A stretch of DNA of 64,000 nucleotides. Source: Parapedobacter sp. SGR-10 (GTDB lineage Bacteria; Bacteroidota; Bacteroidia; Sphingobacteriales; Sphingobacteriaceae). The stretch covers positions 16,140-80,139 of the forward strand of contig NZ_JAAJTJ010000018.1 of assembly GCF_011030405.1 (NCBI RefSeq), written 5' to 3'. Positions 23,468-32,662 of the stretch are shown in pieces; the first letter of the stretch is position 1, and every line of letters starts with the position of its first letter. The notes under the pieces are model-generated. The model saw only the letters and a list, made by a program, of their open reading frames with translations. It did no database searches and was not told where the DNA came from. Position numbers and translations under genes: made by a program.

Positions 23468-25819
23468 ATGGCTAAAAATTTATTAATAGTAGAGTCGCCG
23501 GCGAAGGCAAAAACAATAGAGGGTTATCTGGGTAGCGATTTTTTGGTAAAGTCCAGTTATGGACATATTCGGGATTTGGTAAAGACAGATGACGCGATCG
23601 ATACTGATAATAAATTTGAACAAAAATATGAAGTGCCATCGGACAAGAAAGCCGTAGTCAGTGAGTTGAAGAAATTGGCCAAATCTGCCGAGACCGTCTG
23701 GCTCGCTTCCGATGAGGACCGGGAGGGAGAAGCTATTTCGTGGCACCTGTATGAGACCTTGGGTTTGAAGGAGGATAATACAAAACGTATTGTTTTTCAT
23801 GAGATCACCCAGCCGGCTATCTTAAAGGCTATTGAAAGTCCCCGTAAGATCGACTACAATCTGGTCAATGCGCAGCAAGCCAGACGCGTATTGGATAGAT
23901 TGGTTGGTTTTGAACTGTCTCCCGTATTGTGGAGAAAGGTAAAACCATCCCTTTCGGCAGGACGTGTACAATCCGTGGCGGTGCGGCTGATCGTAGAGCG
24001 TGAACGTGAGATCAATCGGTTCCAAGCGGAGGCCTCTTTTAAGGTTGTCGCTATCTTCCGCACAGGAAAAGGAAAGGAGATCGTCAAAGCAGAGCTGCCA
24101 CAGCGATTTGCCAAAAAAGAAGAGGCTCAGCAATTTTTAAAAGACTGTATCCAAGCCGAATTCGAAGTTTCGAACCTGGAGAAAAAACCAAGCAAACGCA
24201 ATCCGGCAGCGCCTTTTACGACATCTACCTTGCAGCAGGAGGCCAGTAGAAAATTGGGCTTTTCCGTAGCACGTACGATGCAGGTAGCACAGCGCCTGTA
24301 CGAAGCTGGCCGTATCACCTACATGCGTACTGACTCGGTCAATCTATCCGACACAGCTATACAGGCGGCACAGGCTGAAATTGTAAAAGCTTATGGTGAC
24401 AAATACCATAAGATGCGTAAATACAAAACAAAATCTGCCGGAGCACAGGAAGCCCACGAGGCCATCCGCCCAACATATTTTTCGCATCACACTATTGACG
24501 GGGATCCTTCGGAAAAACGTTTGTATGAATTGATATGGAAACGTGCCATCGCCTCGCAGATGAGTGAAGCTGAATTTGAAAAGACCGTGGCTAAGGTACA
24601 TATATCCACACGTCCGGAAGAGCTTACGGCTTCGGGCGAGATTATGAAATTTGACGGATTTCTAAAGGTATATATAGAATCGACGGACGAAGATATGGAG
24701 CTGATGGGGGACGAGGATTCGGACAATGCGCTATTGCCACCATTGGAAAAGGGACAAGCACTCTATCTCAACGAAATGACGGCTACCGAACGTTTTTCTC
24801 GACCACCGGCTCGTTATACGGAGGCTTCTCTGGTCAAAAAGTTGGAAGAATTGGGTATTGGTCGTCCTTCTACTTACGCACCTACGATTTCGACTATTCA
24901 AAATAGGGGGTATGTCGTCAAGGAAGACCGCGATGGCAAACCTCGGAATTATCAAGTGTTAACCTTGTCCGATGATGCAGTCAAAGAACAGGTAAAAACG
25001 GAGATGACAGGCGTAGAACGCAACAAGATGTTCCCTACGGATATCGGTGTATTGGTCAATGATTTTTTGGTCGAGCATTTCAAAGGAATTGTGGACTTCA
25101 ATTTTACTGCAAAGGTAGAGAAGGAATTCGACGAGATCGCTCAAGGTCAAAAAGAGTGGACGGATATGCTGGAAGGTTTCTACCGTCCATTTCATGAAGA
25201 GGTGGAAGATACGCTCGAAAATGCCGATCGTGCGACGAATGAACGTATATTGGGAACGGATCCCGCTACGGGTAAGCCGGTCAGTGTACGTGTAGGACGT
25301 TTTGGACCTTTGGTGCAGATCGGAACGGCCGAAGATGAAGAAAAACCTCGGTTTGCTTCTTTGCGTAAAGGACAGATGATCGAAACCATCATCTTGGAGG
25401 AAGCGTTGGATCTGTTCAACCTCCCTAAGAAAGTAGGTGTATTCGAAGATAAGGATATGACTGTAGCTATTGGCCGTTTTGGCCCCTACATCCGTCACAA
25501 TTCGGCGTTCTATTCTCTTCCGAAAGGGATGGACCCGTTGGATGTGACGGAAGAAGAAGCCATTGAAATCATCCAAACGAAACGTCAAAAAGATATCGAA
25601 AAGGTCATCCGTGTTTTTGATGAAAATCCGGAGGCACAGATTGAAAATGGTCGTTGGGGGCCATTCATACGTTTTGGAAAGCAGAACCTTAAAATCCCAA
25701 AGGGTACAGACGTAAATCAGATCACCTATGAGGATGTATTGAAATGGGCAGAGCAGGATACAAAAGGAGCGAAATCTGCAAAAGGTAGTGCGAAAAAATC
25801 TACTACCCGAAAAAAATAG
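23468..25819 (+). CDS. topA: DNA topoisomerase I
   Basis: The 783-residue type IA topoisomerase relaxes negative supercoils. The Toprim domain opens with NLLIVESPAKAKTIEGYLG (residues 4-22) and carries the acidic DEDREGEAI block. The catalytic tyrosine is Y285 in RITYMRTDSVN. The C-terminal third has repeated GRFGP/GRWGPF blocks, the Zn-less topo C-terminal repeat found in this phylum, and a basic tail rich in K, S and A. It heads a likely operon with the unknown gene at 25828 (8-bp gap) and cmk. Confidence 0.97.
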   Translation: MAKNLLIVESPAKAKTIEGYLGSDFLVKSSYGHIRDLVKTDDAIDTDNKFEQKYEVPSDKKAVVSELKKLAKSAETVWLASDEDREGEAISWHLYETLGLKEDNTKRIVFHEITQPAILKAIESPRKIDYNLVNAQQARRVLDRLVGFELSPVLWRKVKPSLSAGRVQSVAVRLIVEREREINRFQAEASFKVVAIFRTGKGKEIVKAELPQRFAKKEEAQQFLKDCIQAEFEVSNLEKKPSKRNPAAPFTTSTLQQEASRKLGFSVARTMQVAQRLYEAGRITYMRTDSVNLSDTAIQAAQAEIVKAYGDKYHKMRKYKTKSAGAQEAHEAIRPTYFSHHTIDGDPSEKRLYELIWKRAIASQMSEAEFEKTVAKVHISTRPEELTASGEIMKFDGFLKVYIESTDEDMELMGDEDSDNALLPPLEKGQALYLNEMTATERFSRPPARYTEASLVKKLEELGIGRPSTYAPTISTIQNRGYVVKEDRDGKPRNYQVLTLSDDAVKEQVKTEMTGVERNKMFPTDIGVLVNDFLVEHFKGIVDFNFTAKVEKEFDEIAQGQKEWTDMLEGFYRPFHEEVEDTLENADRATNERILGTDPATGKPVSVRVGRFGPLVQIGTAEDEEKPRFASLRKGQMIETIILEEALDLFNLPKKVGVFEDKDMTVAIGRFGPYIRHNSAFYSLPKGMDPLDVTEEEAIEIIQTKRQKDIEKVIRVFDENPEAQIENGRWGPFIRFGKQNLKIPKGTDVNQITYEDVLKWAEQDTKGAKSAKGSAKKSTTRKK

Positions 25820-25827
25820 TTCGGATC

Positions 25828-26241
25828 ATGAAAAAGGATTTGCCGCCAAATATCGTGGAGGATATTTCCATTGCAGTTGTCCTGGAGAGTGAAGCTCCAG
25901 GGGTAAAAAACTGGATGGTATATCTGATCAATGAGAAAGAGGTTGCCCTAAAAAATGTATTCGTCACCTCCAAAGGCTATGGAATTAAGGACCATAAAGA
26001 GGTAAAGACCTCTACGTTACGCCACTTTGTCGGTGATGTAGCACCTCGGAGTTCCTTTAAGATAGAACTCATTGATCAGCAGGTTTTTGGGTTGACTAAT
26101 GAATATTGGCTCAGTTATTATATCGATGACACGATCTACGACAAAAAATATATTTTTCTCCCGGAGAGTATTGTTGATGAACACCTTTCCAAGATTCCAT
26201 TGATCCATAAGCCCGGTATTTTGATAGGAGGAAATAATTGA
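25828..26241 (+). CDS. Conserved hypothetical protein between topA and cmk
   Basis: The 137-residue soluble protein has no signal peptide or membrane segment. It is mostly predicted beta strands (SIAVVLESEAPG, WMVYLINEKEVALKNVFVTSKGY, SSFKIELIDQQVFGL) and could be a small Ig-like or beta-sandwich domain. I do not recognise the family. It sits 8 bases after topA and 6 bases before cmk, so all three are co-transcribed; a role tied to DNA topology or nucleotide supply is only a guess from that. Confidence 0.8.
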   Translation: MKKDLPPNIVEDISIAVVLESEAPGVKNWMVYLINEKEVALKNVFVTSKGYGIKDHKEVKTSTLRHFVGDVAPRSSFKIELIDQQVFGLTNEYWLSYYIDDTIYDKKYIFLPESIVDEHLSKIPLIHKPGILIGGNN

Positions 26242-26247
26242 TATAAC

Positions 26248-26928
26248 ATGGCTCGAAATAATTTTGTCATTGCAATAGATGGTTTCTCCTCCTGTGGTAA
26301 GAGCACGGTGGCTAAAGCCTTGGCCAAGAAACTGAATTTTGTATTTATAGACAGTGGAGCTATGTACCGTGCAGTGACACTGTATTTATTGCGCCATGCT
26401 ATTGATCTAAACAATACCCAAGCTATCTCGAAGGCATTACAGGATATTCGGATCGATTTTGTACCTCAGTCTGATCGTACATTGATTTATCTGAATGATG
26501 AAGATGTATCTGAGGAAATCCGTCGTATGGAAATTTCCGATAGAGTCAGTGAAGTGAGTGCAATCAAAGAGGTTAGACAAGCCATGGTGGCCCAGCAGCA
26601 GCAGTTGGGAAGCAGGAGAAATATCGTGATGGATGGACGGGATATCGGTACGACCGTATTTCCGGATGCTGATCTCAAGATATTTATGACCGCTGCGCCG
26701 ATGGTTCGTGCAGAGCGACGCTACAAAGAGCTGTTGGGCAAAGGTGAGTCGGTAAGCTTGGAGGAAGTATTGGCCAATCTCGCCCATCGGGACCATATTG
26801 ATAGCACACGTGCAGAAAGTCCTTTGCGACAAGCGGAAGATGCTGTTGTCCTTGACAATTCTGACCTCACCCAAGAGGAACAGCTAGAGTTTGTCGTCGA
26901 AGAGTACTTGAAGAGAAAGAGTAGATAA
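26248..26928 (+). CDS. cmk: (d)CMP kinase
   Basis: The 226-residue enzyme phosphorylates CMP and dCMP with ATP. The P-loop is GFSSCGKST at about 11-19, followed by the family block FIDSGAMYRAVTLY, the NMP-binding insert, and MDGRDIGTTVFPDADLKIFMTA. Length and motif order are standard. It is the third gene of the topA operon. Cytosolic. Confidence 0.96.
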   Translation: MARNNFVIAIDGFSSCGKSTVAKALAKKLNFVFIDSGAMYRAVTLYLLRHAIDLNNTQAISKALQDIRIDFVPQSDRTLIYLNDEDVSEEIRRMEISDRVSEVSAIKEVRQAMVAQQQQLGSRRNIVMDGRDIGTTVFPDADLKIFMTAAPMVRAERRYKELLGKGESVSLEEVLANLAHRDHIDSTRAESPLRQAEDAVVLDNSDLTQEEQLEFVVEEYLKRKSR

Positions 26929-27046
26929 AGCCTTTTAGAATCCAAGTCAGAATACAGGCCTATTGAGGCTTTGGCCGCTAATTTTTATACCGTTGATTTA
27001 TTAGGCATCTTTTTTGCAGTACAGTGGAAAAAACAATAGGAGGATT

Positions 27047-27928
27047 ATGATAAAATCACGTTTTATAGGATATGCACTTGTCTTGGGAATAATGGTCAGT
27101 AGCTGTGGTATAAGTAAAAAGAAATACCTGGCGTTAGAAACCGAGCACAAGGATTTGGCAGAACTGTACCAAAAAGGACAGATGGATCTGGCTGAGAGCC
27201 GGGCAAAGATCAAAAGTCTGGAAGACCAGTTGGAGCATGAACGAAAGAATAATGCCGCGCTGAAAGAAGCTTATGCCCGTTTGCAGGGATCATTGGACAA
27301 GAGTATCGCCCAAAATTCACAAGGAAATGTCAACATTTCCAAATTAGTGGATGAGATCAATGCTTCCAATAAATATATACAGCATTTGGTCAATACCAAG
27401 AACAAAAGTGATTCGCTCAATATGGTCTTGACGAATCGATTGACCAGGTCATTGAGTAGAGAAGAGATGAAAGATGTAGATGTACAAGTACTCAAAGGTG
27501 TAGTGTACATCTCTTTGTCGGACAATATGTTGTATAAATCCGGCAGCTACGAGATTTCGGAACAGGCAGGAGAGACGTTGAGCAAGATCGCAAAGATTAT
27601 CACGGACTACAAAGACTACGAAGTGCTGATCGAGGGTAATACGGATACCGATCCGATTTCGAAACCCAATATTCGCAACAATTGGGATCTCAGTGTGTTG
27701 CGGGCTTCTTCAGTCGTGCAGGCTTTGCAAAACAATTATGGTGTGGATCCGAAGCGTCTGACTGCTGGAGGCCGTGGAGAATACAACCCGATAGCGGACA
27801 ATACCACGAATGCAGGAAAGACCCGCAACAGACGTACACAGATCATCATTACACCGAAGCTGGATCAGTTTATGGAATTGATCGACAAAGCACCGGAAAC
27901 GGATTCGGTTCCTTCGGATATGGAATAA
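27047..27928 (+). CDS. OmpA-family peptidoglycan-binding lipoprotein
   Basis: The 293-residue protein has a lipoprotein signal ending in VSSC (cysteine at about 20), a coiled-coil segment at about 28-120 (heptads through ALETEHKDLAELYQKGQ and on), and an OmpA C-terminal domain at about 170-280 (IEGNTDTDPI, NWDLSVLRASSVV, GRGEYNPIADN, RNRRTQIII). It anchors the outer membrane to peptidoglycan. The ATG at 27047 follows an AGGAGGA at 27038-27044, a clear Shine-Dalgarno site, which is uncommon in this phylum. Upstream in-frame starts were rejected because they would spoil the signal peptide. Confidence 0.9.
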   Translation: MIKSRFIGYALVLGIMVSSCGISKKKYLALETEHKDLAELYQKGQMDLAESRAKIKSLEDQLEHERKNNAALKEAYARLQGSLDKSIAQNSQGNVNISKLVDEINASNKYIQHLVNTKNKSDSLNMVLTNRLTRSLSREEMKDVDVQVLKGVVYISLSDNMLYKSGSYEISEQAGETLSKIAKIITDYKDYEVLIEGNTDTDPISKPNIRNNWDLSVLRASSVVQALQNNYGVDPKRLTAGGRGEYNPIADNTTNAGKTRNRRTQIIITPKLDQFMELIDKAPETDSVPSDME

Positions 27929-27950
27929 ATTGTCCTGTATGACGATTTTC

Positions 27951-28000
27951 AAGAGCCGTTCTCTTCACGATTTATGGAGAAGAATGGCTTTTGTTTTTTC
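27951..28000 (+). terminator. Terminator after the OmpA-family gene
   Basis: An imperfect stem (AAGAGCCGTTCTCTTCA with TGGAGAAGAATGGCTTTT) starts 22 bases after the stop and is followed by TTTTGTTTTTTC. Confidence 0.7.
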
Positions 28001-28051
28001 TTTATAAGGTCATCTTATGATTTGGCACGATTGTTATTCTAACTGCGTACG

Positions 28052-28786
28052 ATGAAACATCCGATAAAATATGTGTTAGCAGTGCTGCCATGGATAGTGC
28101 TGTTTTCTTCCTGTTCTTCCATCTATATGCCCAATGTACCGGCTACACCTATGTTGAAGGATATAGGCGATGGGTATATAGCCGCCCATGTCAATCCTAA
28201 GGGAAACATCAGTGGCTCTATAGCCGTAGCCGCCACCAATCATGTCGCTATCCTGGGCAATGGCTCCTATGTGGATCATGGAGAGAAGTCGAATACTCAC
28301 TTCAATCAATGGTTATTGGAAGGAGGGTTAGGTTATTTTACCAAAATAGGCAAGGAAAAGCGCCAAGTGCTCGAACTTTACGGTGGTTATGGTGTGGGGG
28401 CAACCTCTGAAGCGGATAAGCGTGCTACCGTACATGGATACGAAGCCGTGGAAAGCAGGGAGATGGATTTCAATAAAATTTTTGTACAAATCAATTATTC
28501 TTCCACACGTAAGCAAAAAATCAATATATTCGGGAACAAAAGAGAATTGAACTATGGCACGGCCATCCGTCTAAGTAGAATAGCGATGGATCGTTTTCAG
28601 ATAGATGAGATAGACAGCCCCACAGAGGAAAATTTTTTTGTAGAACCGGTATTCTATACCCGCATGAGCCTAACGAAAGGTTTACAATTGCAATATACGA
28701 ACGGGTTTAATATAGGGTTGAACAACAACGAATATCTCAAGGCCGGAAATGCTGTGTTTACCTTGGGTATAGTGTATAATTTTTAA
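28052..28786 (+). CDS. Outer-membrane lipoprotein, beta-barrel-like, function unknown
   Basis: The 244-residue protein has signal and lipobox LFSSC (cysteine at about 21). The mature part is rich in alternating strands (NISGSIAVAATNHVAILGNGSYV, QVLELYGGYGVGA, FTLGIVYNF) and ends with an aromatic residue, as in small outer-membrane barrels. I do not recognise a named family. It lies between the OmpA-type lipoprotein and the LEA-like lipoprotein; all three are envelope proteins but are separated by a terminator and a repeat. Confidence 0.75.
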   Translation: MKHPIKYVLAVLPWIVLFSSCSSIYMPNVPATPMLKDIGDGYIAAHVNPKGNISGSIAVAATNHVAILGNGSYVDHGEKSNTHFNQWLLEGGLGYFTKIGKEKRQVLELYGGYGVGATSEADKRATVHGYEAVESREMDFNKIFVQINYSSTRKQKINIFGNKRELNYGTAIRLSRIAMDRFQIDEIDSPTEENFFVEPVFYTRMSLTKGLQLQYTNGFNIGLNNNEYLKAGNAVFTLGIVYNF

Positions 28787-28897
28787 AATAAAGTGATGAT
28801 GGTTATGGTAGTTACGGATGTTATGAAAGTGACGAAGGCTCATGGCCTCTATAATCACTGTAACCTTTGTCACCATCATAACTTTAAAATAAAGTGA
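28785..28897. repeat. Imperfect palindromic intergenic repeat, family A, copy 2
   Basis: It begins with AAAATAAAGTGATG at the stop codon of the 28052 gene and ends with ATAACTTTAAAATAAAGTGA just before the next start. Its centre is AGGC-TCATG-GCCT. The layout and ends match the element at 19947-20048. Confidence 0.55.
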
Positions 28898-28902
28898 TAA
28901 AC

Positions 28903-29514
28903 ATGAAAAAACAAATAATCTATTTATCCCTTCTGTGTATGGCTGTTTTTGCCTTTTCCGGCTGTGCAACCAATTATAAAGCACAGGTCAATGCCTTGGC
29001 AAAATGCAACTATACAGTTGAGTCATTGGATCAGGTCAAGGTAGCCGGACGGAATATTGAATCGTTTGGAAGTACAGAAGGTGTTTCATTGGCGTCCTTG
29101 CCGGCTATTGCTTTTGCATTGCTACAACAGGATCTACCCCTTGAAGCCAATGTGAATCTGAAAGTGGCTAATCCTACTTCTACGAAAACATCGATCAACG
29201 AATTCAAATACATTATCGAAATACAGGGAAAACCACTTTTTGAAGGAGCTGTGCATGAAAATATACATCTGGCTACCAATGAGAGCATTGTCGTACCTTT
29301 GTCTTTCAGGGCCAATATATTCGGTGTGGCTCAGGAAAAAGGGTTTGATAAGTTGTTGAATGATATCCTGACCCGTAAGAGTGATGCCTTCCTGGCATTG
29401 AAGATAAAGCCTTCCGTCAAAATAGGAGGAAAGAATTACTATTATCCAGGGTATATTACCGTAGACAAGGATTTGGGCAAGAGTATCGGCAGAGAGCTTG
29501 AGAAGCGGATGTAA
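28903..29514 (+). CDS. Lipoprotein with an LEA type 2 (LEA14/WHy)-like domain
   Basis: The 203-residue lipoprotein has signal ending FSGC (cysteine at about 21). The mature domain has the LEA14 pattern: LEANVNLKVANPTSTKTSINEFKYII in short blocks, then FEGAVHENIHLATNESIVVPLSFRA, typical of the WHy/LEA14 beta-sandwich. The ATG at 28903 is preferred to a GTG at 28894 that lies in the repeat. Role unknown; possibly envelope stress. Confidence 0.75.
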   Translation: MKKQIIYLSLLCMAVFAFSGCATNYKAQVNALAKCNYTVESLDQVKVAGRNIESFGSTEGVSLASLPAIAFALLQQDLPLEANVNLKVANPTSTKTSINEFKYIIEIQGKPLFEGAVHENIHLATNESIVVPLSFRANIFGVAQEKGFDKLLNDILTRKSDAFLALKIKPSVKIGGKNYYYPGYITVDKDLGKSIGRELEKRM

Positions 29515-29544
29515 TAAGTTGTAAGTTTTTATTAAACCGCTGGC

Positions 29545-29598
29545 GCACGAATCCTTTCGTGTGCCCATAAATCTTTAGGTACACGAAAGGATTCGTGC
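29545..29598. repeat. REP-like double palindrome (GCRCACG family)
   Basis: Two 18-base arms, GCACGAATCCTTTCGTGT (29545-29562) and its exact inverse (29581-29598), lie 18 bases apart. Each arm is itself nearly palindromic (ACGAA-TCCT-TTCGT). Related short palindromes occur at 41760-41780 and 48998-49018. Confidence 0.65.
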
Positions 29599-29702
29599 AC
29601 TAGCATGGGGAGATAGACAAAAGGATGTGACGAAGGTCTTAGTTTTATTCTATTAGTTTTTGTATATTAGCTTCAGACTGTTGCTAACTAAAAGAAGAAA
29701 TT

Positions 29703-30131
29703 ATGAAAACCGTAAAGCACATCCTCCAGAAGAAATCGCCCGTTGTTTATTCTGTAAGCCGGAATACATCGGTTTTGGATGCCTTGCAGCTTATGATGGA
29801 AAAAAACATCAGTGCGTTGTTAATTGTCGAAAATGAAGACTTGATTGGTATTTTCACGGAGCGAGATTATGCCCGAAAGATCATCCTGCATGGCAAATCA
29901 TCCAAAGACACACCCATACATGATGTCATGACACACAATCCCCATACAATCACGATAGCAGAAAAAATTGAAAATTGTATGGAACTGATGACCACCAATC
30001 ATTTCAGGCATTTGCCGGTGGTAGAGGACAACAAGGTAATCGGTATGATATCTATAGGTGACTTGGTAAAATATATTATCGAAGATCAAAAGCAGACTAT
30101 CGATCATCTACAGAGCTATATCAATAGCTAG
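29703..30131 (+). CDS. CBS-domain protein
   Basis: The 142-residue cytosolic protein consists almost wholly of a CBS pair (about 10-65 and 75-132). Typical blocks are VLDALQLMMEKNISALLIVENEDLIGIFTERDYARKI and HLPVVEDNKVIGMISIGDLVKYI, each given here as family-like strand-helix-strand units. CBS pairs bind adenosine nucleotides and usually regulate another protein; no partner is evident. It converges with the aminotransferase gene across a shared terminator. Confidence 0.9.
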   Translation: MKTVKHILQKKSPVVYSVSRNTSVLDALQLMMEKNISALLIVENEDLIGIFTERDYARKIILHGKSSKDTPIHDVMTHNPHTITIAEKIENCMELMTTNHFRHLPVVEDNKVIGMISIGDLVKYIIEDQKQTIDHLQSYINS

Positions 30132-30134
30132 AAG

Positions 30135-30182
30135 TTTCTTTTAGTCCAGGGTTTATGTTCATAAACCCTGGACTAAAAGAAA
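30135..30182. terminator. Bidirectional terminator between the CBS gene and the aminotransferase
   Basis: A perfect 22-bp stem (arms 30135-30156 and 30161-30182) with loop GTTC. A T-rich and an A-rich end serve both strands. It lies 4 bases from each gene end. Confidence 0.9.
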
Positions 30183-30185
30183 TAC

Positions 30186-31391
30186 TTAACTTAAGTTGCC
30201 CAAAGCCTCTTTCATGCGTCTCAGTGCTTCTTTCAGATTTTCGTCCGAAGCAGCGTAAGACAGGCGGATATAGTTATTGTTTCCGAAGGAGTCACCTCCT
30301 ACAGTAGCAATGTGCCCATAGTTCAATAGATACAATGCCAGATCTGCGGAATTTTTGATCTCGTTGCCTTCCGGATCTTTTTTGCCGAAGAAGGAGCTGA
30401 TCTCGGGGAAGAAATAGAAGGCCCCTTCGGGAAGATTGGTTTTCACGCCCGGTATCTCATTCAACAGTCCATAGACCAATTGACGACGACGCGCAAACGC
30501 TTCCTTCATCTCGTACACACTTTCCAATCCTTGTTCGTAGGCTGTAATGCCGGCGCGTTGTGCGATAGAACATGTTCCGGATGTAGTTTGTCCTTGTAGC
30601 TTATCGTTGGCTGCTGCTATTTCCTTGTTGGCCGCAATATACCCTAATCGCCATCCTGTCATCGCAAAAGCTTTTGAAAATCCATTGACAATGATGACCC
30701 GGTCTTTGATGCTTGGGAACTGTGCAATGGATTCATGCTTGTCCACAAAATTGATATGTTCGTAGATCTCATCCGAAAGGATAAAGATATTGGGGTGTTT
30801 TTCGAATACGCTGACCAAAGCGGCCAATTCCTCTTTGCTGTATACTGATCCTGTCGGGTTACAAGGTGAGGAAAACATGAAAAGCTTGGTCTTCGGTGTG
30901 ATGGCTGCTTCAAGTTGTTCGGCAGTAATCTTAAAGTTGCTCTCGATATCTGTATCTATAAATACAGATTTGCCTTCTGCCAATGTGACCATCTCGGAAT
31001 AGGATACCCAATATGGGGTAGGAATGATGACCTCATCGCCCGGATTGATCAGTGTCAGGATGACATTGGACAGAGATTGTTTGGCTCCCGTCGAAACCAC
31101 GATTTGAGAAATGTCATAATCGAGGTTGTTTTCGTTTTTGAGTTTGTTGACGATAGCTTGACGCAGGTCGGGGTATCCCGGAACCGGAGAATAGCGGGTA
31201 TAGTTCTCGTCCAAAGCCTTTTTTGCAGCTTCCTTGACGTGATCCGGCGTGTTGAAGTCGGGTTCACCTACACTTAGACTGATGACGTTGATGCCTTTGG
31301 CAGCCAGCTCACGACCTAATTTGGTCATTTTTAAAGTCGCTGACTCGGATAGATTATTGATCCTGTTGGATAAAAAAGATGTTGTGCTCAT
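30186..31391 (-). CDS. Class I pyridoxal-phosphate aminotransferase (aspartate aminotransferase type)
   Basis: The 401-residue cytosolic enzyme transfers amino groups between aspartate (or similar) and 2-oxoglutarate. It has the subgroup I-gamma pattern: SVGEPDFNTPDHVKEAA, TGAKQSLSNVI, PYWVSYSEMV, SSPCNPTGSVYS, and the PLP lysine in GFSKAFAMTGWRLGY. The C-terminus has the substrate-binding arginine in NYIRLSYA. It is divergent from the 31534 transporter. A TATATTTG box lies 8 bases upstream of its ATG. Confidence 0.93.
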   Translation of the reverse strand: MSTTSFLSNRINNLSESATLKMTKLGRELAAKGINVISLSVGEPDFNTPDHVKEAAKKALDENYTRYSPVPGYPDLRQAIVNKLKNENNLDYDISQIVVSTGAKQSLSNVILTLINPGDEVIIPTPYWVSYSEMVTLAEGKSVFIDTDIESNFKITAEQLEAAITPKTKLFMFSSPCNPTGSVYSKEELAALVSVFEKHPNIFILSDEIYEHINFVDKHESIAQFPSIKDRVIIVNGFSKAFAMTGWRLGYIAANKEIAAANDKLQGQTTSGTCSIAQRAGITAYEQGLESVYEMKEAFARRRQLVYGLLNEIPGVKTNLPEGAFYFFPEISSFFGKKDPEGNEIKNSADLALYLLNYGHIATVGGDSFGNNNYIRLSYAASDENLKEALRRMKEALGNLS

Positions 31392-31398
31392 GGTACTG

Positions 31399-31406
31399 CA
31401 AATATA
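31399..31406 (-). promoter_or_regulatory. -7 element of the aminotransferase promoter
   Basis: TATATTTG on the minus strand fits TAnnTTTG and lies 7 bases before the start codon. No TTTG was seen at the right spacing upstream, so only half the promoter is supported. Confidence 0.35.
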
Positions 31407-31533
31407 TGTATTAACTTTAGAGCCTGTTTAAAATTTATTTAATAATTTTTGGTAATTATGCAAATTAATAGATGTGAGCGATATGCTCTCGTCAACGTAA
31501 GATATACGCTTTTATACCGGTTATGTATGGTTT

Positions 31534-32502
31534 ATGAAATTTGACGGTTTTATTGTCGCTCTACTGATAAGTATTGCGATTGCTTATTTCTTTCCTCAAG
31601 GGGTGGAATATCGTGATGGGCAATGGATGGCGCTATTAACTGGGGTGGGTGTGTCTTTGATCTTCTTTTTTTACGGATTGAAGCTGAGCTTTTCGGCAAT
31701 CAAGTCAGGACTGCGCAACTGGAAATTGCACCTTGTTGTACAAAGTGCTACTTTCGTGCTGTTTCCGTTGATTTTATTGCCTTTTCGTCCGTTTTTAGCA
31801 AATGTGGAGCAAGAACATTATTGGTTGTCATTTTTCTTTCTGGCGGCTTTGCCATCGACTGTCTCCTCGTCTGTGGTTATGGTATCTATTGCACGGGGGA
31901 ATGTGCCCGCAGCTATTTTCAACGCCAGTATTTCGGGTTTGATCGGTGTTGTGGTGACCCCGCTTTGGATGGGGCTATTTCTGGATTTCCATACCGATCA
32001 TGTGTTTGCGGATGTGTATTGGGGGTTGATCCGTGAAATTATCCTCCCGGTTATCCTGGGTCTGTGGCTACAGCGGTATTTTGGGATGTGGGCCAATAGG
32101 CACAGCAAATCACTTTCTTTGTTTGACAAGACGGTCATTCTCCTGATTGTTTACAGTAGTTTTGCTGAATCGTTTACGAGTGGGGTGTTTGAAGAGGTGA
32201 GTAGGGTTTATCTGGTTTGGGTTTTGGTAGGGGTTGTTGTCTTCTTTGCTGTCGTGTACGTATTGCTCTGGATGCTGGTAAAGTATGTTTTTCGATTTAC
32301 ACTGGCTGATCAGATCACGGCCATATTTTGTGGCTCCAAAAAATCGTTGACCCACGGAAGTGTGTTCGGTAAGTTTTTGTTTGTGAATAATCCGTTGGCA
32401 GGATTGTATTTTTTACCTATTATGCTATTTCATGCTTTCCAGATTTTTGTTGTGACGATTATTGCTCAATATTATCATACTAAAGAGGGATTGAAAGAGT
32501 AA
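31534..32502 (+). CDS. Bile acid:sodium symporter family protein (SBF-like)
   Basis: The 322-residue membrane protein has 9-10 helices and resembles the YfeH branch of the bile-acid/sodium symporters: LSFSAIKSGLRNWKLHL, ALPSTVSSSVVMVSIARGN and FCGSKKSLTHG near helix 9. Substrate unknown; bile-acid transport is not implied in a free-living bacterium. It starts 142 bases from the divergent aminotransferase gene. Confidence 0.85.
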   Translation: MKFDGFIVALLISIAIAYFFPQGVEYRDGQWMALLTGVGVSLIFFFYGLKLSFSAIKSGLRNWKLHLVVQSATFVLFPLILLPFRPFLANVEQEHYWLSFFFLAALPSTVSSSVVMVSIARGNVPAAIFNASISGLIGVVVTPLWMGLFLDFHTDHVFADVYWGLIREIILPVILGLWLQRYFGMWANRHSKSLSLFDKTVILLIVYSSFAESFTSGVFEEVSRVYLVWVLVGVVVFFAVVYVLLWMLVKYVFRFTLADQITAIFCGSKKSLTHGSVFGKFLFVNNPLAGLYFLPIMLFHAFQIFVVTIIAQYYHTKEGLKE

Positions 32503-32637
32503 ATAATACTCCCGTACTTGGGGTTCTTACACCAGCACAGGGTATATGCAACAGACTTGAGTAAGCGTGATGAAGGCTTCGAAAGGTTTAAAAACTTCCG
32601 AAGCTCCTATATAAATAGGATTATCGGGAAGAATTGA

Positions 32638-32645
32638 TATTTTTG
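32638..32645 (+). promoter_or_regulatory. -7 element before the Na/Pi cotransporter-like gene
   Basis: TATTTTTG fits TAnnTTTG and lies 17 bases before the ATG at 32663. A clear -33 element was not seen. The gap before it holds a weak hairpin (GCTTCG...CGAAGC at about 32576-32605). Confidence 0.35.
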
Positions 32646-32662
32646 TCGTTTAACCTGTTTTG

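Noticed and set aside
24959..25588. 209-codon minus-strand frame inside topA
   Set aside because: Fully covered by topA and without domain signature.
30915..31277. 120-codon plus-strand frame opposite the aminotransferase
   Set aside because: Antisense shadow without motif or promoter.
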